64,000 nucleotides of DNA from Diploscapter coronatus (GCA_964036155.1 OZ038423.1:37587249-37651248), one strand, 5' to 3'; numbered from the stretch's first letter, positions 1 through 15,000 are shown. Notes: generated from the letters alone by a model not told the origin. Program-made: numbers and translations.

Positions 1-51
1 GATGTCGGAGATTTCACTCTGACGCAACGACGCCTCGCGGATCACACCTTC
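1..51 (-). CDS. vab-10: vab-10 B-isoform exon, partial at window edge
   Basis: On the minus strand a good acceptor (ttctacag) at 52-54 is followed by an open frame reading [17 protein letters not shown] that runs off the window. It is in phase 0, which matches the donor at 7555 after the charged-helix exon. Splicing 7556 to 51 would skip the plakin-repeat exon and its stop. That is the known A/B switch of nematode vab-10, so I infer the first exon of the spectrin-repeat/microtubule-binding B form. Only 17 codons are visible, so the rest of the product cannot be checked here. Confidence 0.6.
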
Positions 52-3000
52 CTGTAGAATTACTCAGGTTTGTACCGATAATTTTCCCTTTGATGACTGA
101 CAGATTTTTCGTTAGAAGCGTTAGAGTTCTAGCGATTTCCCTTCAGATACTGTAACTGCTTTTCGATAACTCTTATCAATAGATCAATACTCTTGTCTGA
201 TATTATTATACTGCTATTTTTATGTTTTATTTATTATACACATCTGACAAAATCTATTATGCGCACATGAAAAGAAGCTTTTGAAAAATATAAATGTTGG
301 CAGTGAATTTGTTTTCAAACACAACCGAAGATATCAAAATGTCCAAGTGAAGGAGAAAAGTTCGAATGTTTAAGGCACTGGGTTTGTGGAACTGGAATTT
401 TGGGCGCACATAAAAATAAAATTATCTGTCTATTTAGAGAATGTCTAAATATAACTTTTGTTAAATAAGTATTTGAGCTTATGATAAGGCACGCTGAAAA
501 TGGACGTCGAAATATGTGATGATAAGATAGATGAATGGGTAACTGATAAGGGAGTTGGTCGGTAATAATAAAGTGATAATAGCTAAGCTGAACAAATCAC
601 AATCAATACGGTTCTGGAATTATTTTCGAGTAATGGATTAAATTCTCCAACAAATTTTCGCCGATGATCAAATTCGCTCAAGTTCCTAGAGGCGCTGATG
701 GAATTGAGAAACAGGAGTTCCTTTGACGCAGCAAAGTTGTGATGGGATAAATTTTCTTAAAAATAACTGATGGCAGCTGAAGTTGAGAGGCGCGGCTAGA
801 TAAATTTAACTTTGTCCATTCTTTGCAGATCACTACTAACAAGTCCAACGAAATTCTAGACGAAATCTCGAGAAATATCTTTAAATTTGTCTAATAAAAA
901 TAAACTAAATATCATGCAATTTGTAAAACTCAAAGTAAAATTCTGAAATTCTATGAAACTCTGAAGATCAGGCAAAGGGGTCATTTTATTCAAAATCCAA
1001 TCTGAAGTTGTGCACAGATAGTGAGGCGCGCGAGTTAGCAATTTAGCGTCCTGACTTCATCTCGTAGAATTTCAGTTTTCCAAATATGGCATCCCAAATT
1101 TCATACGCCATGCCACACACACACGGTAAGATACAAGAAGATATAACCTTCGGTCATCTAGTACTACCACCAGAAGAAATGCTAACCAAAAGTTACTCTC
1201 AAACAACAAATGGGGTTGGGCAAAATTCAACAACGAGAATCAGTGGGGGAAAACCGGCTTAGTCCCTTCGAGCCCATCTGGGAGCGTCCTGAGTTGCTTC
1301 GCTTCCAGTGTCCTCGATGGTGGTGTAGGGGGCAAGAGGGTCTGCAGATCGGCGCAACTCCTCGGGATTTCCGTGCCAGTTTACGGTTCTCGTGAATTGC
1401 CTTGTCTTGACGCCTTCGGGAGTGGTGTGAGAGGTCGTGGAGTGGGTGTACGAGCCAGATGGAGGCGGGGATGGGGTTCTTCCTCTGCCGTGTCCGGAAA
1501 TGATCTGCGAGGCTTGGTGGACTTCCTCAATTGGCATGTTGAGTCCTTCCATCAAGCGGCGGAGGGCGCTCTGATTGATGAGATTCATGTGACCGGCTGC
1601 TGGGATCGAATATCGTCGGCCAGATTCGGGATTAACGATTTCTCCAGTGAGCACGTCGAGAAGACCGGTCTCGGCTGCTTCTCTCACGGAAAGTTGTCGG
1701 CCGGTCACTGGATGCTTGATGATTTTGTCGTCGACGTCGAACTGATTGGACTCGAGGTTGGAGAGGAATTCGTGCTGAAGATCAGCCAAAGTAGATGGGT
1801 CGTCGACGAGACTTCTGGCGCGATCTCCAGGAATGCTAGTCTGCGATTGACGCAATCGGACAGTCAGGCCAGGCTCGGTCTTCTGCGGGGTGAATCGCTT
1901 CGTGATCGTAGTCTCCTGGCGCCATCTTGGTCCAGACGAAGATCCACCTCCGCCGCGTGAGCCATCCCCAGCATCTTGGATTTTGAACTTGTATCCCTCG
2001 GCTTCGCGTCGCTTGACGGCTTCAGTCACGGCTTGGGCAGCTTGCATTGGAGAGGCGATCAGAGCGATTCTTCCAGTCCGCACGGCATCGCTCAGCTTGA
2101 TTCTGTTCTGGCCCTCGATGTATTTTCCATCATCGTCGATAGTTCTGCGAATCAGAGCCTCACGCAGAGTCAGGGTCTGTCCAGATTCGAGGTCGTGGAG
2201 CAGAGAATCACCGTCGATCACGTCTTGGTTGACAGCTTGTCGGAATGGCATATTCAAATTGGTCTTGCGATCGCGAATTCTGCCAGAGTTCTCGTCGAAG
2301 TCGTGATTCTGCACGATGTTAGCCAGATTCTTCTCATCGGCTCCTTCCATCGACTCCACGCTTCCAGTGTCGATGTATCCCTGCTCGATGGCTTGAGCGA
2401 TCGTCATTTGGCGCTCAGTGTCGGGGTCCTTGAAGATGTTCTTGGCTACGTCGATTAGGCCTTTTCCGAGGGCTTCTGCGAAAGTCAGCTTCTCGACCTG
2501 GCGGAGTTTCTCCCCGATGTCGCGTGGGATTCTGCCGTCTTGAACAGCCTTCGAAATTGGGACGATGCTCTGTCGCGAGAGCTGGATGGTGCGATTTTTG
2601 GGGTCGATGATCTTCGAGTCGACAGCTTCAATCAGGTTGATCTGGCGATTGGTACGGTAATCGGACACAAATGGAGTGGTCATCGTTTGGTAAGTGTCCC
2701 GATCGATGAGCCCGCGTTCAACGGCATCATTCAGGTCGATCACTTCTCCGGTAATTGGATTGTGGTAGCGTCCATTCTTGATGAGTCCCTCGCTGAGAGC
2801 GTTGGAGATGGGAACGCGAGTCCCCTTCGTTGGGTCAAAGATTCCATCAGAGGTGATTGCTTGGTAGACGGTCTTCAGAATGTCGAGCCAAGTCAGCTTC
2901 TCCCGGGTTCGTGGATCGCGAACCTCTCCAGTTCTGGCGTCGATAATTCCAAGTTGAATGGCACGCTGAATGGAGATGATTTCGCTCGTTCCTGGATGAT

Positions 3001-6000
3001 AGATTCCCTTGGGCAAAGTCTCCGAGAGGGTAACATCGACGAGTCCCATGTTGGCAGCCTGGGTGAGGTTGATCTGCTCGCCAGTCTTCGGGTGTTTATA
3101 GGTCAGATTGTGGATGTCGATTATTCCAGCACGAATAGCATCTTCCAGAGAGATCTTCTCATCGTGGGCGTCCTTCACGCCGCGATTGACCGCGTTCTGG
3201 AGGGCTGATCGGAAGACGGAATAAGACTTGGTCATCTGCTTGCCCTTCTTGTCGACCTTGGCCAGTCCCATTCTCTTCGCATCCTCAAGGGACATGATTC
3301 TGCCATTTCGCTTATCGCGAATCCTGTCGATTCCAACGAATTCGGCGTGTGGCTCGAGCTCAACGCTTTGCACTTGCGAAGTCGACTTGACCGAAGTCTT
3401 CGTTTCGGTGACGAATGGGTCGCCGTGCATTTGGATTGTGAACTTCATTCCAGTCGATGGATCGACGTATTCTCCTTTCTCGACTCCGTCACCGCCTTTG
3501 ACGACCTTCACTTTGACTTGCTTGCCGCCTCCCAGATCGACGTACTGATGACGACCGTCGGCAGATCTCTCAGAAAGCTGATGAGGCGCAAATGGAGTTA
3601 GCTGAAGCTTCTGCTCCACGAGACGCTGGCTTTGAGTAGTGGGTTTGGCAGTAGATCCAGCACCAGCGAGAAGGCCAGTGGTGAGAGCTTGTGGGAAGCT
3701 TGTGGACTCGTTGGTCTGAGTGTTGCGAATTAGGCCACGATCCGGATCGACGATCTTGCGGGAAACAGCCTCTCTGTAGGAATATTCGTGTCCGCTGGCA
3801 GGGTCTCTGACAACGACGTTGCTGTGATCGATCAGGTTTTTGTTGAAGGCCTCGTGAAGAGGAACGCTGCCTCCGGTTGGGGCTTGATAGTGCCCGGTTG
3901 ACAGGTCGAGACGTCCAGAGAACAGCCCAGATTCGAGCGAGTCACCATAGGCCTTTCCTTTAATGATGCCAGCTTCTTGCGCAGATTTCAAATCGAGTTT
4001 TCTGCCAGTCGAAGTGTCTTTGACTGTTCCGGCCGTGTCGTCAACGATGCCTTCTTGAATAGCTTCGAGGAGAGACAGTTCGCGGTTTCCTCGCTTGTCC
4101 ATAACGGTGGTATCGTATGGATTGAAGAGACCCTTGATGATAGCTTCCTTGAGGGTGTGCTGTCTGCTGGTGTCTGGATCAGTGAAAGTTCCAGCGCCGA
4201 CGTCATACCATCCCAGAGCAAGCGCCTTTCCAAGCGTGTTGTCAGAGAGTGGAACACCGCTGCTCATGGCCTCCTTCTTCGAAACCTGAGTACGGGTCTG
4301 GGATTTGACAGTCGTTTGAACGGCATCTCCGCTGTCTGCTCCTCCAGCCAAGTAGATACGATGTTGCTGAGCTGCTTCGGTGAAGGACATTCTCTTGTTG
4401 TCGCTCTTGTCGAGGTAGTAGCGATTTTTGCCATCCACAATTCCCCATTTCTCGGCCTCAGTGAAGCTCATTTCGCGGCCAGTGAGCGCGTCCCGAACGG
4501 CCAGGTCGTCAATGGTGATCTTGCCTCGCGCAAGTGCCTGCTCCAGGGAAAGCTGCTCTCCAGTCATGTGGTCGACGAAAACTCCACGGTGAGCATCGAA
4601 TGACCAAGATTGTTCCGACTCTTCGACAAGCGGCTGTCCAACAGGTCGGAAGCTGATGATTGGGCCGGATCCAGTTGGAATTTGAATGACGATCTTGGAT
4701 TGATCGTTGTAGGGCACGAGAGGCTCGGGCTCGATGATGATGTACTTCTCCTCAACGGCCCTCTCGATATTCATATGTCTGCCGTGCACATTAACTGATC
4801 CGTCTTTGCCCATCACGTTCTGCTCCAAGGCCTCTTTCACGTTCATCTGTCTTCCAGATCTTGGGTCCTTGACGAAAACGGTCTTGGACTCAATGATGCC
4901 CAACTCGATTCCTTCGGCGAAGCTGATGGTGCGGTCGACGTTCGGAGCAGAGATTGCTCCGGTAGAGAGATCGACGAGACCGCGTCTTTCCGCTTCGTAG
5001 ATGTGATATCCAGTTGATGGCACCTCGATCGCTCCTTTGCCGCCAGTGATGGCACGGTAAGTCGAGACTCCGCCCGGTCCTCCCAAAGCAGTCGTTTCGG
5101 TGGTTCGGACACGCTTGACCGTGGTCACCGACTCCTCGAGGTTCTTGTCGGGGTAGAACTTGGGTGCCAACTGCTGACCAGTCTCAGTGACGGTTTCGGT
5201 GGTCTTCTCTTCAATCGTCGGTCCAGCTTGTTTGCTCTTAGCGGGAACGATCCATTCGGAGTTGGGATCGATGAGACCACGCGAGAGAGCGTCGTCGAGA
5301 GAAACGTCGATGTCGCCTTGACGGAATCGCTGGGTTCTGGAGTCGATGAGTCCCTGCTTCATAGCTTCGGCCAGAGTGACTTTCACTTGATCCTGGGTCA
5401 GTTCGATATTCGAAGCTCCAGGTCTGCTGATCCTCTTCTTTTTGTCGACCTTCTTGACCGGTGCGATCAGAGATGGATGCACGTCGAAGAGTCCAGCCAC
5501 TTGCAGAGCACCACGCAGAGAGACGAGTCCATAGTTGTAGGCATCACGTGGGGACATTTCCTGTTTGGTGTTGCGATTGAAGAAGCAGGCCTTGGTGTGA
5601 TCGATGACTCCTTTCGATACGGCACGAGCCAAAGACAGGTCGAAATCTCCTCGGTCTCCCTTGATGCCAACTGGCTTGGTGAGCAACTCGTGAAGAGTTG
5701 GCTCGATAATATTCTTGGCACGGCTGTCGCTGATCAGATACGAATCCTGGGTGGCGAGGTCGACAACTCGTTCGGCCTGAGGAATGATAGCGCCGACTTC
5801 GACTGCCTCATTGTAGCTGAGATTGTCGCCAGTCTGAGTGTTCTTGATTCCCTTCACGTCGAAGATGCTGTGACGGACACGCTTGGTCAGAAGGCCTTCA
5901 CCAACTGCTTGCCTGATGTCGAATTGTCTGCCAGATTTCTCCAAAACGATTTTGCCGTCTGCTCCGAGCAATCCACGCTCCAAGGCTTCCGAGATAGAGA

Positions 6001-9000
6001 TAACGTCCTTTTCTTCAGGGTCGACGATGTGGCGAACATCTGAGTCCAACAGTCCAGCAGCAACAGCTTCCAGCAGAGAATATCGATTCTGCGTTCCTCT
6101 GTCGCTGATGTGGCCAGTCGAATCGATGAGATCACGCTGGCTGACTTCAGTGAGGGTGAGTGGCTTGCTGATGAGGTCTTCTCTGCGAGCTTCACGAAGT
6201 GACAGGCTCCTTCTGGATCTCAGATCAGTGAAATTGCCGTTTCTGATATTGATAGCATTTCGGACGAGGGCCTCTCCAAGAGTGAGTCGTTTGTTCTCAT
6301 CGGTGTTGACGACTTCGGACACGTGCAGATTGAGCAAGTTGTGTTGCTTGGAGACTGCATCTCTCAGAGTGAAGTTGTCGGAAGTGTTTCGGTCGTTGAA
6401 TTCTCCATTATTTGCATTAATGAAGTCATTGTCGATTGCGTCCGACAGAGTGATTGCAATCATTGGGGCAGCTGTTTGGGTAGCACTAATTTGGATGTAG
6501 CCGTGGTAGAGAGCGTCCTTGATTGGCATCGTTTCTTTGGTGTATTTTCCAGTAAAGTAGCCAGTTGAAGTGTTGAGGACTCCTTGCTCGATGGCTTGGG
6601 CCAGGCTGATCGGTGGCAGCTTCAGAATGCCCATCTTGATGAGTTTGTGCATGGTGTCGAAGTTGAAGATCTTCTTCGAGGTGCAATCGTACATGGACAG
6701 AATTTCGCCCGAATTCAGGTCACGCAGCTGACGGACGTCTGGATCGTAGAGACCAATTTGAATTGCCTCGAGGAGAGTGATGGATTGTTGGGTTTCTGGG
6801 TGGTGAATGCCCCATCTGGTGCTGAGAACTTCTTGGAATCCACCATCAATGTAGCCGAGTTCAGCTGCCTTTTCGAGGGAGATCTTCGAACCCGAGATAA
6901 GGTCGAAGAATTGTCCACCGCCAGCGTGCAGATCGAGAAGGCCTTGACGAATGGCCTCGACGAAGGTGAGGATTTCTCCAGTTTGCTTGTGCAGAACGCC
7001 TTCCATTTCATAGAACTGAGTCTTGGTGACGGTTTCTTCCTGGAACATTTGCATCTCGTCTTCAACCTCCGACACTTTGGGCTGTTCGGGGATGTTGGTG
7101 GTTTTGTCCCACTCCTCGACGATCTCGTTCGTGATGAACTCGACCTTGGGCTCGGGTCTTATGATCGGAGGCATCTGAATTTTAAATATTTTCAGCCGTA
7201 TTGAAACTGATATCTTCACTCTAACCAATGTTTATTTATCACTTTCAAAATCAAACGTCATGCCCAAACTAATCTGTCGCAGACTTCAAACGCGCGCGTT
7301 TTTGAGATCATAAACTGATTTAGTCTTCAAAAGCTTGATTTAGTGATTAGTTTCGCTCGAAATATCAATTTTATTATTTGGCCAAGTGCAAAAGAATTCG
7401 CGGATTATACTGAATTGAACTGATAAAATTATTCTGAGCAGAAATGCTGGCTAGCAGGTCACTCTGCAGCTGGATTATGTGTTAGGCGAAATCAACAGCT
7501 ATTATTTTTCATATTTAATTCAATGCACTGCACTCAGTGATTAATCTGTACAAACCTTGGGTTTTTCAGCCTCGCGTCGAAGCCGTTCCAGCTCGGCCTC
7601 CCGCTCACGCCTGCGCCTTTCCTCTTCCTCCAATGCACGTCTGCGCGCCTCGTCGGCGGCCCGACGTGCAGCGTCGGCTTCTTCTTGAAGCCTCCGCAGG
7701 CGGTCGCGCTCTTCCTGCTCTCTACGAGCGCGCTCCGCGTCCTCGCGCTCTCGACGCAGTCTATCGGCGTCCTGGAGGTAAGTATGTTTGTTGCTCGAAG
7801 CTCGTGAGTTTATTCTACGTTCTTGACAATGCCTATGGTTTCAAAAAACTCGGAAATTTGTCAGAAGCAAAGGCATTGACAGGACACATTTCGTGGCACT
7901 TACTTCGAGAGCTTTGAGGCGAGCAGCCTCGAAGGCACGGCGTTTGGCCTCTTCTTCGGCCCGCTTGCGGTCCTCTTCCTCCTAAAATTGCACACACACA
8001 TAGAGTGATGACTGTATGAATTGGTGTTGATCACACGCACATGAATTTGTCCACTCTTTAGAGGCGAATATAGAGGAGGGACGATTACATGAAGCCTAGT
8101 GTCAATGAGTAGCTAGTTTTAGGCCTATCACTCAAAACTGAATCGAGAAGTCCGAAATCTACAAAGATGATAACACCCGGAAAATCGTTACAACATTGTA
8201 TACTCGATGGGGTTAAATGAGGACGGATGAGTAACAGAACAATTAAAGCGATGAGTAAACGGGTCGTGATATGATTATGAGGATGACGAGAATTACTGAT
8301 AAGCGGTGATTTGGCAGTGAAACGATTTTGGGTAAATGAAAGCGATACGAGTGGGGTAGAGACACGGCACAAAGGATGGAATTGAATAGAATGGAATGTA
8401 TACAACTCACTGGGTAGGTACGAGGGAATTTACAAGTCCGATCAAAATACACACGAGTCCAAAAATGCTTTTACAGACCACCAGTGAGTTTCACTATTCC
8501 GAGAAAAACCGAGAATTTGAAGCTTGAAAAAAGTGAAACCGAAAGTTGGAAAGCCATGCTATATGCTGGTGGTCTGCAAAGTTGAAAAATAAAGCTAGAC
8601 AATATTAGATTTTGAACTTTTGAAATTATTGAAATTAGCAGTGATTTTTCCCTTAGACTCTAACTTACCTTCTTCACACATTTTCAGAGTCATTGATCTA
8701 TTGATTTGTTAGCAAATACATTTTTTGCAAAATACTCAAGTAAATTAATTCAGTGAAATTTAGCTGAAAGTGTATTATATAATCACAACTGATTACAGTA
8801 TCTGAAATTGAAATTGTAGCTGCAATTAGGAAAAAGCAGTCATTTAGTTGAAAAGGTAAATGAAGCAGCACCGAAACCAAATAAAACCCAGATTAGACTG
8901 TGGCGAAGTGTTAATTTTTATAAGCGTGGGGTGAGACTAACAATATGCTAATTTTTGGCGTAGCAACTATACGATCAATTATGGTAGTAGAGGGGATCTT

Positions 9001-12000
9001 GGTGGCACTTTTATAAGCAATTTTGTTAATTTGTGCGGGTGGTTCTAACTAAAATAGTCTGTAAGAAAGGGTGATCTTGATTTGATAGTAGTAAGTAAAG
9101 TGGTGATTTGCGATAGGGTTGTTTTCTTGCAATCTTGCAATGATTTTCCGCATGGTTCAAGAATTGTTTTTGGCAACTTTTGAGGATAGAATTTTTCGAT
9201 TAAGATAGCTTTAGTTTTGTGGGAGTGAGTGTAATCTTATCTAATCTATCTAATTTTTCAAGTTTAGTTTAACTAAGGATTTTCTTTTTTTGCGCCGGAA
9301 AATTTTGAGAGGTGCTCATAGAAGAGTTTTCGGTGAAGGGGTTCCCTATCCCCGAAATGCACTGATTCATTCAAATCAATATTCATTCACATTCTCCATA
9401 CACCTTCCGAATTTCAAGCTTTTCATTTCTCATGGTCAGAATTTTGATGCCTCGATCGGGGAAGACATCGACTTTCCTGAGGAAAGGAATTCGATTTCGA
9501 CCCCAACCTCGGGAACTTGGAAATCAACACGCACCAGGTAACCTTCGCCACACGCAGTCAAACTTCTGACGCACCTGTTTTTGCCGTTTCCAGTTCTGAA
9601 TGAGGACTTGCATCGTGTTGCGACGCTCCAGAATCAGCGACGACAGCTCCGCGAATCGACGATTCAGCTTTTCCAGTTCTTCGGTCACGATCTGCAAAAT
9701 TTTACAAATATTTTTAGAAAATTCTTCAGAAGTTTTAATTTTTTAAATAGAATTTTTTGTTTAATTTTCATCCACCTACCTGAGCTCCGTTCTTAGGCTG
9801 TGGCTTGGTGCGTCTGAACTCGAGGCGAATGTCGGAGCCGTGAATGCCCACGATCGCATCGCCATATTGGGCCATTTTCGCGTCGAAGGTCTGCAAAATT
9901 CAAATTTTGTATTTTCTTCTGAAAAATCACTTCTTAGATTTTTTAGGAATTTTTTGTGAAAAAGTTTAGATTGTTTATTTTGTTAGAAAGTTTTCGATTT
10001 TTCAATTTGTTTTCCTGTCTTCTAACCTTAGCCTCTCTGATGTACTGTCCGCCCTCCCGATTGACCTTTTCGATGGCTGCGGTGTGCTCCTGCAACTGGG
10101 CGTATTCGTGAATCAGCACCTCGAGTTGTTGCTGATATTCCTCGGGATGCAGGTCTTCGGGGCGTCTGAAGGTTTTATTTATTTTTTTTTTCTAATTTTT
10201 TGACGTTTTTAAAAAATTTTTACCTGAGCCGGTTGATGGTCTCCTCCACGGAATCCAGCCACGCCAATTCGGTCTCGTATTCGGATCTGAAAAATCGAGT
10301 TTTAGAGATTTTTCACGAAATATTGATTTTTTTGTCAATTTTATCGACTTCCCCCTACCTATAGACCATTTGAATCTGGAGTGCCTTTTCAGCGGCAATG
10401 AGTCGTTCAGCGACTTGCTGATTGACGTTCTCCCAGCGGACGTTCAGTCGCTGGACTTCTTCTTCGAGAGCATCCACGTCTGAAAATATTTTTTAAACTT
10501 TTATTTATTTTTACAATTTTTTTCTCACCAGGATGATGATTCTCGTTGATTCTGGTACGGGCAACGTGTTGCCTGAGGACGGCCATGTTCTTGTTCATCT
10601 GCTCGATGACGGTTTGTTGTTGCTGAACATTTTATTTCTTTTCATTTTATCGATTTATCATTGTTCCCCCACCTTCAGGACCATGTTGATTTCCAGGAGC
10701 TGAGCGTGATGGCCCCTCAATTTGTCCAGAGCTGCAGGCATATCGTTGAACGAATTGAGCGTGATTTCGTGCGCTCTCAAATTCAACTCGTAATTATTTT
10801 GATTCTCGAGTCAAGTTTAGTCAAATGGTTAAAATTTGTCTTTTTTTACCTGACGATGTCCTTCACCTCGATCACACCGTTCAGCACCATCTCGAGCACT
10901 TTGATGCGCTCCACGTACATTCTGGAATTTTTTATTCGAATTTCTGGATTTTAGAATTTTTAAAATTTAAATTTCTATGCTTCAAAATGTTTAAAATCAT
11001 TTTTTCATTGGTCTTTAAATTTTCCGTACCTGGACAAATCCCAGATATTCTCCCAGTTGACGTTCAGCGCCTCGTGGTTGTGGATTTGGGTTGGATTGGG
11101 GTGGGGCAGCATGCGGAAGAGCTCCTTCACATTGGCGACGTCAACGTCGAGAGCCTGGAGTTTTTAGTTTATTTGAAACACTTGGAATAATGCCAGTTTG
11201 TTGTTGTAAGTGTTCTCTCCAAAAATTTAATTTTTTCACTAACTAACCTGTAGAGCATCCTCGAAGGCCTTGTGCTCCCTGATGACCCTCTCCAACTCCT
11301 CCGTGCTTCTGCTGATCGGTCTGCCCACGGTCTCCGTCAATTTGCGCCAGGCCTCTTCGAGTTTTCGCAGCAGCTCGGCGCATTTCTGGTCGAACATGTT
11401 CGAGTATTCGTCTTCTGGAAATTTTAAATTGTTTCAAATTATTTAAAATTTTTATATTAAATTTAAAAATGTTCATTTTTTCGACAGAATTTTTTATTTT
11501 CCAGTCCCAACCTTGTGGTTTCTTGTTGAGCAGACTCATGAAGTGTTCGATGGTCTTCTTGAGTTCTTCCTTCAGTCTCAGCGCCAGAGGGTCGTTGGGA
11601 TCCAATTCAGACAGCAATTTGTTGGTGTCGTCGATCAGCGCCTTCAGAATCGCGTCCCTCTGTTCGGGGTCGATCGCGTCGAATGTATCCTGGTCCCAGC
11701 CTCTGCAATTTAATTTGTTTCTTTTAATTTCCTTCGAAAAGTTTCTATATCTTTGCCAAAACCGGATCTGGAAATTAAGGCGGAAAGATAAAAGAAAAGG
11801 GTTTCTTTGCCAAATTAAGTGATTTGAATGGATGGGAGTAATCAATCAAGTGGAAAATTGGGACAAATTGAATTTCTTGTAATTGAAAAATCGATTTATT
11901 GGTTTCCTCCGGACTTACTGGATGGTTTTCATGGTGTTGAGGACCATGTTGAAGCGGACCATTCTGTGCTTCTTCTCCCAGAGCTTCTTGAGCTTCTCGA

Positions 12001-15000
12001 ACTGCTGGAGGAGACGGCTGAGGAGGTTGGTCAATTTGGGGTCTGGGGGCGGGATGCGGAAGACGACTGAAGGGACTATGCCCTCGACGCCCGACAAGTC
12101 GCGGATCACCCACTTGATCAGATCAGAGTTATCAAGGAGCGTCACTTCGTCTCCTGGAAATTTTTCGATTTTACCTATTCTTTTTCAAATTGTTGTTATT
12201 TTCCAAAATATGGATTTTCCTCTTATCTTTCTAAAAATTTACTTTTTTGCAAAAAATAAAAGATTTATTGCTTTTATTTTATAATTGTTTGCTCACCAGT
12301 TTTAATCGTGATGCCCTTGTCGGAATAGTCGCAGAGAGCCTGGACGGTGATGGGCCGCTGGATTCTCTCGCCTCTCTGCCAGAGGGGCGAAATTGTAGCG
12401 CACCGCTCCGTCAGAGCCATCAGCACCGAGTGGTATTTGTTGAGGATTTCCTGGAATTTTTAAAAAGTTTTCTACTTTTAATTTTCAATTTTATTTCAAA
12501 AAATGTCTATTTGTTTTTGCTCAATTTGTCCAACCTTGATTTCATCGAGCTCTCTCAAGTATCGCTCTCCTTCCTCGAGGCTGAAGTCGGTTCGATTGTA
12601 GTTGTTTTCGAGTCGCTGCGACTGTTCTTCCATCCACGCCTCGGCGTCAGACGCTTCCTCGAGGAACTGCAATTTTTGTTTAAAATTTTCGTAATTTTTA
12701 TTGTTTATTTTGTCCTACCGATTTCAAATTCAAAGCGTCTCTGAGATGTTCTTCGAGACACTTGCTGAGCGCCAATAGCCAATCCCATTGGTTTTGCATC
12801 GTGCGCAAGTAGACCTGAATTCGTTTTTTTCCACGAATCATTTTTAATTGTTTTTTTGTTTGTTTTCAAACCGACCTCAATAACGTGCACGGCCGGATGT
12901 CCTTGATTGAGCAGTGCAGCGCCCTGATTGTGCACGTCGTTGTATTGTTTTTCGCGAAGTTCCATTTCGTGCAGCAGCTGAAATTCTCATTTTTCTTTCT
13001 TTTTTTTTTTTTAAATTAAACCTTTTTTATTTTATCGCCCAAATCTCAAATTTATCGATTTTATCTCAACCACTTTGCATATTCATGCGTTTCTCCTTCT
13101 TCCTTCAATTTACCGTTTCTCCAACCACACCCAATTTCTTTCTTTCCTTCTGTATAAAAATGGGAAGACATCACTTTCCTCTCTTCCGCTTTTCTTCAAA
13201 CCGGTTCGAACCCTTTTCTCTCCTCATATATCACTTTTCCAATGTAAAATCACCATTCCCAATAAATAAACACTTGAAAATTTGTTTGAAATATCAGCCG
13301 ATTTTGCTAAAATTCAATAAACTCACCTGTTTGTAGTAGTTGGTGAGCATGGGCAGGTCGAGTTGCTTGATATCGGACCAATTGCGGGTGACCTGAAAGA
13401 GGGTTTCATATTTTCTTGGATTCGGCATATCCTATATCCAACCTCGATATCCTCTCTTTCGGAGACCCACACCAACTCGAGTTGTGCAGCGCGTACAAAG
13501 GCGATCAGGGAGTCCTGAAAATCGTTTTTAATTCGGATTCCCTATATCCACTTACCAAATCTAGCATTCTGCCCGCGGAAAGATCCCTGAGCTGTTGGTA
13601 TTCCGACTCCAAGGTGCGTAGCAGTTCGCAATATTCGTAGGTATCTTCGGCAGAAACTTCGGCCTGAAAATGTTTATTTTATATGAAGTCAAAATTTTTA
13701 AAGGACGCTATTTTTTATGAGGACGTCAGGTTTTAGAAAATGGCGTCATATTGAAGACGTCATTTTTCATAGTAACACCTTTTTCAGATTACGTCACACG
13801 ACGTCAAAGACGTACCTGTCTGGCAATGCACTCATCGACGTTCTGGCGGAAGTCCTGGATGTCGCGGTTGTCGAGTTTGTGCTGCTCGAACATCTCTTCG
13901 AGTGTCTCCAAATCCTCCAGGAATTCCATGTTCGAGAGTTTCTCCTGAAAAAAGAGATCGTTTTTTAGAAGGGATCAAAACTCTAACCATTCTCGTTCTG
14001 ACCCATTCGATGCACTCCTCCACGCGGCTGAAGGTCGATTGTCTGAAAATTCAAATGTTCAATCTTTTGTCTATTTTCAGCGAAGTCGCACCTGATACCC
14101 TCCAGTCGGCTGGCGTTTTCCTTGCGGAGGGTGTCGGTGCGGACGCCCAGTCTGACGAGGATCTGGTTCGTCAGACGGTCCAAGTAGGCGGTACGTCTCT
14201 GGTGTAGACCGTACACTCTGCAGATTATTATTTTTGCAGTTTTCCAGAAGAAAATTAAAAAATGATTTCTTCAGAAAAAATCGGGAAGGAAAGCAGTCTG
14301 TATAGTATTAACGCATACTGTCTGTAAAAGTCGTTGGCTTCAGGATGGTTGTGCGATTTGAGCGTTTCGACGTCATCGAAGAATCCATTGATGGGTGCTT
14401 CCAACACGTTCAACTCGTCCACGATTTCACCCACCTGCAATTTCGGGGCGTTATTCTTATTTTGATTGGTTTTCTTACCTGACGCTCGATCAGACCCGGT
14501 GGCGAAGTGTCGATGCGCGCCTCTACATCTTCAATTCCTGAAAAAGAGAATTAGTTTTTTTGTAAGTTTCAACAATTTTAAAACTTTTGTTTATTTTTAA
14601 TTTTTCTAAACTTACGCTGCAGAATCAGGTCGAGCTTTTCGTTGGTGATACCGATGCCGCGTGTCAAGCGGCTGATCAAGTCGTTCAGATTTCCCTGAGA
14701 ATTCAAATTTGTATTTTTATTTTCAAGAACAATAAGACTTATTTTTCAAACATTCAAGTATTTAATTAGTCCACACAAAATATATGCTCTTTTTAAATCT
14801 ATGTTATTTTTCTTACAGAAAGTTAGTGTTAGTCTTTTGCTTTTTCCACAAAAATATTATTCGTTTTCAAAACCTCGGTGTTTCGTTTTTCCTCAAGCAC
14901 GTGGAATCGTCGCTCGGTCGAATTGAGCAGCTCGTTCCACAATCTATGAAGTTCCTGTGTGGAAAGATCTTTGGGGATCCGGAAGAAGTCCGTATTTCTC

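Noticed and set aside
1373..6043. Plus-strand open frames of 195-271 codons opposite the plakin-repeat exon
   Set aside because: They are antisense shadows of a repetitive, codon-biased exon; they have no domain resemblance or splice context, while the minus strand encodes an unmistakable plakin array.
9460..9555. Minus-strand 37-codon open frame ending KFT-type stop inside the 1.6-kb vab-10 intron
   Set aside because: No acceptor leads into it in a fitting phase, and intron retention from the preceding exon reads a different frame that stops quickly.
13195..13215. CGGTTCGAACCC, resembling a tRNA T-arm
   Set aside because: No acceptor stem, anticodon arm or A-box in the right place; the sequence around it is a pyrimidine-rich intron.
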